Assembly (NCBI GenBank): GCA_029861955.1
Contig: JAOTYK010000023.1
Coordinates: 1 to 64,000, forward strand
Length of the DNA stretch: 64,000 bases
Reading direction: 5' to 3'
DNA from: Acidobacteriota bacterium
GTDB lineage: Bacteria; Acidobacteriota; Polarisedimenticolia; Polarisedimenticolales; Polarisedimenticolaceae
In this document: in pieces, positions 58,500 through 64,000 of the stretch
Layout of the letters: the number at the start of each line of letters is the position of its first letter
Numbering within the stretch: position 1 is the stretch's first letter
Notes under the pieces: model-generated
The model's input: only the letters and a program-made list of their open reading frames with translations
What the model was told of the DNA's origin: nothing
The model's database searches: none
Made by a program: the position numbers and the translations under genes

Positions 58500-58529
58500 T
58501 CAACACCGCGCGACGTGGCGTCGCCGGTA
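58500..58529 (+). repeat. direct repeat, copy 2, beside tRNA-Trp
   Basis: Second copy of the trmB 3' end. In the same frame it still reads HRATWRRR followed by a stop (TAA instead of TAG), but no further trmB-like coding sequence precedes it. It ends 36 bases before the tRNA gene. Confidence 0.8.
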
Positions 58530-58565
58530 AGTTTTCCGTGTGTTACCCTGCTGCCTTCGACCTGC

Positions 58566-58641
58566 AGGGGAGTAGCTCAATTGGCAGAGCACCGGTCTCC
58601 AAAACCGGGGGTTGCAGGTTCGATTCCTGTCTCCCCTGCCA
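58566..58641 (+). tRNA. tRNA-Trp (anticodon CCA)
   Basis: A complete cloverleaf: acceptor arms AGGGGAG and CTCCCCT, D arm GCTC/GAGC, anticodon arm CCGGT-CTCCAAA-ACCGG with anticodon CCA, T arm GCAGG-TTCGATT-CCTGT (one G-T pair), discriminator G, and an encoded 3' CCA. Its 3' end lies 12 bases from the convergent cytochrome gene. Confidence 0.96.
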
Positions 58642-58653
58642 GCAAGTCGCCGA

Positions 58654-60624
58654 CTATCGGCGCAGCGCTTCAAGCCGGTTCTGACCCTGACGCATCGCCG
58701 ACTCGCGTCCCATTTCTCGCATCACATTGACGTAGAACGACCAGGTCTCGGTGGAATTGGGGGCCAGCAGGACGGCGCTCTCGGCCCGCTCTGCCGCAAC
58801 CTCCCACTGACCGTCGGCGGCCAGGACCATCCCCCAGTTGACCTGGAGGTCCGCGCTCTCGGGTTCCAGCGACGCGGCCTGTTCGAAACGCCGCATCGCG
58901 GCATCCCTGCGCCCACGCGCAAAATCGACGCGCCCGGCTTCGGCGAGGGCGCCGACATGGGTCGGGTCCGTGGCGAGGATGTCTCCGAACAGATCCGACG
59001 CCTCGTCATGATCGCCACGGGCCAACACGATCTGGCCGAGAGTGAGGGAGGCCTCCGGATCGGAGGGCGCAAGTTCGAGGGCACGTCGCAACGAGGGTTC
59101 GGCGTCGTCGAATCGGCCGATATTGAACATGTTCTTTCCGCGAAAGAAATGAACGTCACGACTCTCTAACCCCTCGTCGAGGGTCTTCGCAAACAGCACC
59201 TCCGCACGTTCATGCATGGCCATGCGCTGGCTGCCGGGCGCCTCGTCGGCCAGGAGAAACAAAGCACGCGCCTCGTGATAGGCCTGCTCGCCGGCAGACA
59301 GCGTCGCGAAGCTATCGGGAAACACCGGTTCGATGTCGAACTCCGTTCGGTGGTCCTTTACCTTCACGTCGATGTTGGTACGAATCCAGTGATCCGTGAA
59401 CTCCGTGAAGCGCTGATCGTCGGGTTCCGCGCGACGCATGTGGCACTGCACACAGTCGTCGGCCAGCGGTTCGGTGGCGGCTCGTGCCGCCGGATCCGCA
59501 AGGCAACTCTCTAGCTCGTGACACGAGAGACAACGTCGTTGAAACAAGTCTTGTGGGCGATCGGCGTCGTAGGTCGTGACGTGGGGATCATGACAGGTCA
59601 CACACTCCAGCCTACCGGCACTCTCCGTGAAACATCGACTTAGCAGCATCCGATCCGCCTGCGCCGAGAGACCGAAATCCCACTCCGTGGGTTGTCGATA
59701 GCGGAACGGCACCATGACATCGAGCAAAGGTGTACCCGGTCGATAGTCGGCAAGTTGCGAGCCGTGACGTGAGACCCGTTCCGTCGCACGGGCGTCGCCG
59801 AGATGGCACTGGTAACAGATCTCGTTGCGCCCCGTGGCGTCCAGTCGGCGCGGGTGAACGATGGAAGGGTCGACCCCGCCGTCGGGTGTGTGGTCCCCGT
59901 CACTCCAGCGGTCGGCGTGGAGCGAACCCGGACCGTGGCAACGTTCACAATCGATCCCGTGAGGGATCGGTTCACGGAAGCGATTGCGCTCGCCCTCCTC
60001 AGCCACCATCACGGCGTTGTGACAGAACACGCAGGATTGAGATGTCTCGCGCACGAAATGCTCGTTGTGCTTATCGAAGCCTGGACAGAAATCCCAGGCT
60101 TCCGTCTGCGGATACCAACAGACCGGTGCCTGGAATAACCGTCCCTCTCGTTCCAGCACGTAGCCCCGACTGTGATGGTTGGACCCGACCCAGTAGATCA
60201 GTCGATGCTCGACGACGTTGTAGGGTCGCGACTGGCCGTCCAACAGCGACTCCCGTTGGAAGTACTGACCGTCTCGCTCGGTCATCGTGTAGTGAAGTCC
60301 GCCGGTCTCATCGACAAATGTGTTGTTGTCCACGAAGTCGGCGCGAATCATCCCGGCCTCCATCGGCCCAAAGGATCGTCCCATCCCGGTCGCCGAGAAC
60401 GTGGCCGCCTTACCGAGATGACACGAGCGACAGCTCTGGAGCCCGACGTACTGGATCGACGCGGCGTCGGCTCCGGTCGTCGCCGTGTTCTCGAGCGAGG
60501 CGACATAGCGGGCCGGTGTCGTCGGGCCGCCGGTGCTGCAGCCCACGATCGTCAGCGTCACGAGCAGACCCGTGGCGAGGAATTTCCCGGCGGTCGGCGA
60601 TTTTCCTGCGGGGCGGGTGTTCAT
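58654..60624 (-). CDS. heptaheme c-type cytochrome lipoprotein with TPR domain
   Basis: The 656-aa product starts with a lipoprotein signal (LTIVGC, lipidated Cys29). Residues about 60-410 carry seven CxxCH heme sites: CRSCH (65-69), CVFCH, CERCH, CYQCH, CVTCH, CLSCH, CVQCH. Residues about 440-640 are TPR repeats (GRFDDAEPSLRRALELAPSD; GRRDAAMRRFEQAASLEPES). It should be a periplasmic or outer-membrane electron-transfer protein with a protein-binding scaffold, similar in plan to the cytochrome c554/NrfA-like multiheme families, but no catalytic heme motif is clear. ATG 60624 has GAGAGGAAGGG upstream. It is divergent from the thiolase gene. Confidence 0.88.
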   Translation of the reverse strand: MNTRPAGKSPTAGKFLATGLLVTLTIVGCSTGGPTTPARYVASLENTATTGADAASIQYVGLQSCRSCHLGKAATFSATGMGRSFGPMEAGMIRADFVDNNTFVDETGGLHYTMTERDGQYFQRESLLDGQSRPYNVVEHRLIYWVGSNHHSRGYVLEREGRLFQAPVCWYPQTEAWDFCPGFDKHNEHFVRETSQSCVFCHNAVMVAEEGERNRFREPIPHGIDCERCHGPGSLHADRWSDGDHTPDGGVDPSIVHPRRLDATGRNEICYQCHLGDARATERVSRHGSQLADYRPGTPLLDVMVPFRYRQPTEWDFGLSAQADRMLLSRCFTESAGRLECVTCHDPHVTTYDADRPQDLFQRRCLSCHELESCLADPAARAATEPLADDCVQCHMRRAEPDDQRFTEFTDHWIRTNIDVKVKDHRTEFDIEPVFPDSFATLSAGEQAYHEARALFLLADEAPGSQRMAMHERAEVLFAKTLDEGLESRDVHFFRGKNMFNIGRFDDAEPSLRRALELAPSDPEASLTLGQIVLARGDHDEASDLFGDILATDPTHVGALAEAGRVDFARGRRDAAMRRFEQAASLEPESADLQVNWGMVLAADGQWEVAAERAESAVLLAPNSTETWSFYVNVMREMGRESAMRQGQNRLEALRR

Positions 60625-60767
60625 CCCTTCCTCTCTACCCCGATATCGACGGCAGGGCAAGCCCTCGACATGGGAGGAACGGGGCGTTTCCGCTACAATT
60701 TAGTGGGCGTCCAGACTCAACCAGAAAACCTGGCCGGGACCTCGGGGCGTCCCCGACGAGGAGAAAG

Positions 60768-61970
60768 ATGCGTTTCGAGAGCAGCTATGTTCCCTACGGC
60801 GGCTACTGGAGCACTCCCTTCTGCAAGTGGCAGGGTAACCTCGCCAATGTCCATGCGATCTCGCTTGCGGCCCAGGCGACACGACATGCTCTGGAGCAAC
60901 GGAAGATCTCTGCAGAGGTCTTCGACAGCATCGTGCTGGGTACGACGGTTCCGCAGAAGAGCGGCATGTACGGCGGCCCGTGGTTGTCGGCGCTGATCGG
61001 CAACGACAAGATCAGTGGGACGATGGTCTCGCAGGCCTGCGCCACCGGAGCCCGAGCGCTGGCAACCGCCGCCGGCGAAGTGGAGACCTCCGGCTCTCGA
61101 TCGGTCCTCAGTGTCACCGCAGACCGTTGCAGCAACGGCCCCCACATCTACTACCCCAATCCTGCGGGCCCCGGTGGCACCGGGCAGAAAGAAGATTGGG
61201 TCATGGATAGCTTCGGCAACGACCCCTGGGCAAGGAATGCGATGCTTCAGACGGCCGAGAATGTGGCAAAAGAGTCCGAGATCAGCCGAGAGGAACAGGA
61301 TCGTTGCACGCTGATCCGCTACAATCAATACAAAGACGCACTCGCCGACAATCGCGCGTTCCAGAATAGGTACATGATCTCCCCCTTCGAAGTGAAGGAT
61401 GCCCGCGGTCGCAAGACCCTGGCCAGCGTCGAGACGGACGAGGGCGTGTTCGAGACGTCGGCGGATGGCCTGGCGGCGCTGCGACCGGTGATGCCCGACG
61501 GAACCGTGACCTTTGGAAGTCAGACCCATCCGGCGGACGGCAATTGCGGCATCGTCGTCTCGACGAGAGAGCAAGCGAAGGAACTCTCCCGGGACGACAA
61601 GATCGAGGTCCAACTCGTGTCGTACGGGCAGGGCCGCACGAAGAAGGGCTTCATGGCGAAGGCCACCGTGCCCGCCGCCCGCGCGGCGCTCGACTCGGCC
61701 GGGATCGGAATCAAGGACGTGTCCGTCGTCAAGACGCACAACCCGTTCGCGGTCAACGACATCTACTTTGCGCGAGAGATGGGTCTGGAGATTGAAGGAT
61801 TCAATCGCTTCGGGTCAAGCTTGGTCTTCGGTCACCCGCAGGGTCCTACCGGCACGCGGCTCGTGATCGAGATGATCGAAGAGCTGGCAATGAACGGCGG
61901 CGGGCATGGCCTCTTCGTGGGTTGCGCAGCAGGCGATACGGCGGCAGCCGTCGTCGTGAAAGTTAATTGA
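60768..61970 (+). CDS. thiolase-family protein (acetyl-CoA acetyltransferase-like)
   Basis: A 400-aa thiolase. Nucleophile Cys91 lies in VSQACATGARAL, the His motif in VFGHPQGPTGTRL, and the C-terminal Cys in LFVGCAAGDTAA, where CxGGGxG is usual. The last motif departs from typical degradative and biosynthetic thiolases, so a specialised substrate is possible. The much longer open frame (from 59730) runs antisense to the cytochrome gene and is not used; ATG 60768 has GAGGAG upstream. A TACAAT (60694-60699) could be its -10, though without a clear -35. A 6-bp hairpin (TCGGGG/CCCCGA) lies just before the ribosome site. Confidence 0.85.
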   Translation: MRFESSYVPYGGYWSTPFCKWQGNLANVHAISLAAQATRHALEQRKISAEVFDSIVLGTTVPQKSGMYGGPWLSALIGNDKISGTMVSQACATGARALATAAGEVETSGSRSVLSVTADRCSNGPHIYYPNPAGPGGTGQKEDWVMDSFGNDPWARNAMLQTAENVAKESEISREEQDRCTLIRYNQYKDALADNRAFQNRYMISPFEVKDARGRKTLASVETDEGVFETSADGLAALRPVMPDGTVTFGSQTHPADGNCGIVVSTREQAKELSRDDKIEVQLVSYGQGRTKKGFMAKATVPAARAALDSAGIGIKDVSVVKTHNPFAVNDIYFAREMGLEIEGFNRFGSSLVFGHPQGPTGTRLVIEMIEELAMNGGGHGLFVGCAAGDTAAAVVVKVN

Positions 61971-62072
61971 CTGACTCGAAATTAATGGACGCGGATGCGA
62001 AGCGACACGCCGCGCAGTTTGGGTAGTTAGTGTTTCTGGCTCAGGGAGGAGAACCATTCGGAGGGCTTGGTC

Positions 62073-62711
62073 ATGGCACAAAAGACCGATCCGAACCGTA
62101 GATTCCTAACAACCTCGGAGGTCGCGGATTACTGCGCGGTCAGCAACGACGGTGTCCTCAAGTGGATCAAGTCGGGAAAACTTCTGGCGTTCTGCACGCC
62201 TGGTGGACACTATCGCGTCCTGGCGACGGAATTCCGAAATTTCCTGGCCAAGTTCGAGATGCCCGTCGATGAATCGTTCTTCCGAGGGAGCGCGGTCCCA
62301 CGGACGGCGATGGTGGTCGACGACGATGCCGATATTCGCACTCTGATTTCACGCTGGCTGCTCGAGATCCAGCCGGACATCGTCGTCGAACAGGCAGAGG
62401 ACGGCTACGATGCCGGAATCAAGGCCGGCGAGTTGATGCCGGACCTGATCATCGTCGACATCATGATGCCCAACGTGGACGGGATCCAACTCTGTCGCTC
62501 GCTTCGCAATCATGACGCGACCCGCAATGCGGGTATCATGGCGATCACCGGTGGCGACACCGAGCGTGTTCGACGGATGATGGACGCTGGAGCTGATGTA
62601 TGCCTCATGAAGCCGCTCGACCAGGATGAGTTTCGTGACGAAGCACGCAGGCTCCTGGGGCCACGATCTCAGACCCGGCAGGAGGCGCCGCGGCGCCGTT
62701 CCGGCAGCTAA
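62073..62711 (+). CDS. HTH-receiver protein (DNA-binding domain first)
   Basis: A 212-aa protein. Residues about 10-62 form a MerR/excisionase-type winged helix (FLTTSEVADYCAVSNDGVLK, TPGGHYRVLATEF). Residues 77-195 form a receiver with acidic VVDDDAD, phosphoacceptor Asp129 (LIIVDIMMPN), Thr in MAITGG and Lys in CLMKPLD. A basic tail (RRRSGS) ends it. The order is reversed from usual response regulators, where the receiver comes first. GGAGGG lies upstream of ATG 62073. No kinase is adjacent. Confidence 0.87.
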   Translation: MAQKTDPNRRFLTTSEVADYCAVSNDGVLKWIKSGKLLAFCTPGGHYRVLATEFRNFLAKFEMPVDESFFRGSAVPRTAMVVDDDADIRTLISRWLLEIQPDIVVEQAEDGYDAGIKAGELMPDLIIVDIMMPNVDGIQLCRSLRNHDATRNAGIMAITGGDTERVRRMMDAGADVCLMKPLDQDEFRDEARRLLGPRSQTRQEAPRRRSGS

Positions 62712-62729
62712 GCCTGACCGACGGTTCTC

Positions 62730-64000
62730 TTGGCAGTAACGGAAGAGCGTTCAGGCGGCTCCCTGGGGACGTTCGCCGGCGTCTTCACGCCCAGCGTGCT
62801 GACGATCCTGGGCATCATCCTCTTTCTGCGCCTGGGCTACGTCGTCGGTGCCGCCGGTCTCGGTCGCGCGCTGGTCATCATCCTGATCGCCAACACGATC
62901 TCGATCCTGACGAGCATCAGCCTCTCCGCCATCGCGACGAATCTCCGAGTACGCGGCGGCGGCGACTACTACCTGATCTCGCGAACCCTCGGTATCGGGT
63001 TCGGCGGGGCGCTGGGCATCGTCCTGTTCCTTGCCCAGTCCGTCTCGATCGCGTTCTACGCCATCGGCTTCGGTGAGGCGGTCTCGGTTCTCGGTGGCCT
63101 GACTGCCGCCTGGGCGCCGCAGGCCATCGCGGCAGCCGCGGTTGCAATGCTGTTCACGCTCGCCTGGCTGGGATCCGATTGGGCGACGCGGTTTCAGTAC
63201 GTCGTCATGGGCGTTCTCGTGGCGGCCATCGTCGCGTTCTTCGTCGGTGCGTTCGAGGCCTGGGACGGACAACTGCTCCAGCAGAACTTCGGGCCGGGCG
63301 TCGGCCCACCGTTCTGGGTGATCTTTGCGATCTTCTTCCCTGCGGTCACCGGCTTCACCCAGGGCGTCAGCATGTCCGGGGACCTGAAGAACCCGGGGCG
63401 CTCGCTACCGACCGGGACGTTTCTTGCCGTCGGAATCTCGATCGTCGTCTATCTGGCGGTCGCCTTCGCGTTCGCCGCCACCGTTCCCGGTCACGAACTG
63501 GTTTCTGACTTCGGCGCGATGCGGCGCGTCTCGTCGGTGGCCTGGCTCGTCGACGCCGGTGTCATCGCGGCGACCTTGTCCTCGGCCCTCGCGTCGTTCC
63601 TCGGAGCGCCGCGAATCCTGCAGTCTCTCGCCCGAGATCGCGTGTTCCCTCTCCTGACACCCTTCGCGCTGGGTCACGGCGCCAATGAGAACCCGCGTCG
63701 AGGGGTGCTGTTTTCTCTGGTGATCGCAAGCGCCACGATTGCCATCGGCCAGTTGAACCTGATCGCACCGATTGTCTCGATGTTCTTCCTCATCTCGTAC
63801 GGTCTTCTCAATTACGCAACCTGGTACGAGGCTCGCGCCAACAGTCCTTCTTTCCGACCCCGCTTCCGCTGGTTCAATCAGCGACTCAGTCTCGCCGGTG
63901 CCATCGCCTGCGCCGGCGTCATGCTGGCGATCCAACCGCTGGCCGCCGTCGGTGCCGTGGCCGTCCTCTACGGCATCCACCAGTACATCCGGCGTCGTGG
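62730..64000 (+). CDS. SLC12/APC-type membrane transporter (3' end outside the window)
   Basis: An open frame of 423 codons running off the window end. It encodes repeated hydrophobic segments in the APC-superfamily pattern: TFAGVFTPSVLTILGIILFLR and VRGGGDYYLISRTLG near the start, FFPAVTGFTQGVSMSGDLKN (split here as TM and loop), and LSSALASFLGAPRILQSLARD. The last two motifs are typical of the cation-chloride cotransporter (SLC12) family; an amino-acid permease is the alternative. An in-frame TGA at 62715 makes TTG 62730 the first possible start; no ATG lies nearby and the ribosome site is weak. The transported ion is not determinable here. Confidence 0.85.
   Translation, partial: MAVTEERSGGSLGTFAGVFTPSVLTILGIILFLRLGYVVGAAGLGRALVIILIANTISILTSISLSAIATNLRVRGGGDYYLISRTLGIGFGGALGIVLFLAQSVSIAFYAIGFGEAVSVLGGLTAAWAPQAIAAAAVAMLFTLAWLGSDWATRFQYVVMGVLVAAIVAFFVGAFEAWDGQLLQQNFGPGVGPPFWVIFAIFFPAVTGFTQGVSMSGDLKNPGRSLPTGTFLAVGISIVVYLAVAFAFAATVPGHELVSDFGAMRRVSSVAWLVDAGVIAATLSSALASFLGAPRILQSLARDRVFPLLTPFALGHGANENPRRGVLFSLVIASATIAIGQLNLIAPIVSMFFLISYGLLNYATWYEARANSPSFRPRFRWFNQRLSLAGAIACAGVMLAIQPLAAVGAVAVLYGIHQYIRRR

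Noticed and set aside
59730-60767. Upstream extension of the thiolase frame as a giant fusion
   Set aside because: The extension is antisense to the heptaheme cytochrome, is Arg/Ser/Pro-rich like other shadows, and the thiolase has its own ribosome site and start.

Overview
This is a gene-dense, high-GC bacterial chromosome segment. It holds 50 protein genes, the last cut by the window edge, and one tRNA. The cell is Gram-negative: there are Lnt, outer-membrane barrels, a lipoprotein multiheme cytochrome and a MurE with a diaminopimelate-type motif. The gene families (MA-type peptidase barrel protein, ASPIC/UnbV secreted protein, multiheme/TPR lipoprotein, XRE-TPR regulators, TldD/E, AmgK/MurU) fit Acidobacteriota best. 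That placement is inference from gene content, not a phylogenetic result.

Layout. 1-7208: an exported barrel-like protein behind a clear sigma70-type promoter, convergent aroA, then a plus-strand run of TPR protein, a 984-aa peptidase/propeller/barrel protein and a small Rieske protein. 7205-23678: a long minus-strand series, read from its start as histidine kinase, ligA, NtrC-type regulator, lone receiver, DegQ/HtrA protease, second NtrC-type regulator, thiolase, FadJ-like enzyme, M1 aminopeptidase, ftsE, ftsX. 23751-25831: an intergenic inverted repeat, an XRE-TPR regulator coupled to a small exported protein, and a strong terminator. 25910-42329: a complete plus-strand dcw (division and cell wall) cluster, mraZ-rsmH-ftsL-ftsI-murE-murF-mraY-murD-ftsW-murG-murC-ftsQ-ftsA-ftsZ. 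It has a readable promoter and three GTGG repeats at 10-bp spacing that look like the MraZ operator; murB and ddl are not in it. 42346-54576: lnt; a CYTH-MurU-AmgK operon; a divergent TldD/TldE-like pair; a receiver protein whose phosphoacceptor Asp is Glu; cobalamin adenosyltransferase; accD; a GT39 glycosyltransferase; folC. 54573-64000: GT2 glycosyltransferase, trmB, a repeat-flanked low-GC ASPIC/UnbV gene, tRNA-Trp, heptaheme cytochrome with TPRs, a second thiolase, an HTH-receiver protein, and the start of an SLC12-like transporter.

How it works together. Most of the window builds, recycles or monitors the cell envelope: precursor synthesis and division (dcw, ftsEX), lipoprotein acylation (lnt), probable MurNAc recycling (MurU/AmgK), periplasmic quality control (DegQ) and outer-membrane barrels. 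Start and stop codons overlap by 1, 4 or 8 bases at many junctions, so translational coupling is the rule. I saw no transposase, integrase, CRISPR array or rRNA. The strongest leads for something undescribed are the CYTH-MurU-AmgK operon, ligA lodged inside a kinase/NtrC operon across from an XRE-TPR regulator with a shared inverted repeat, and the 2.1-kb UnbV island between two copies of the trmB 3' end.
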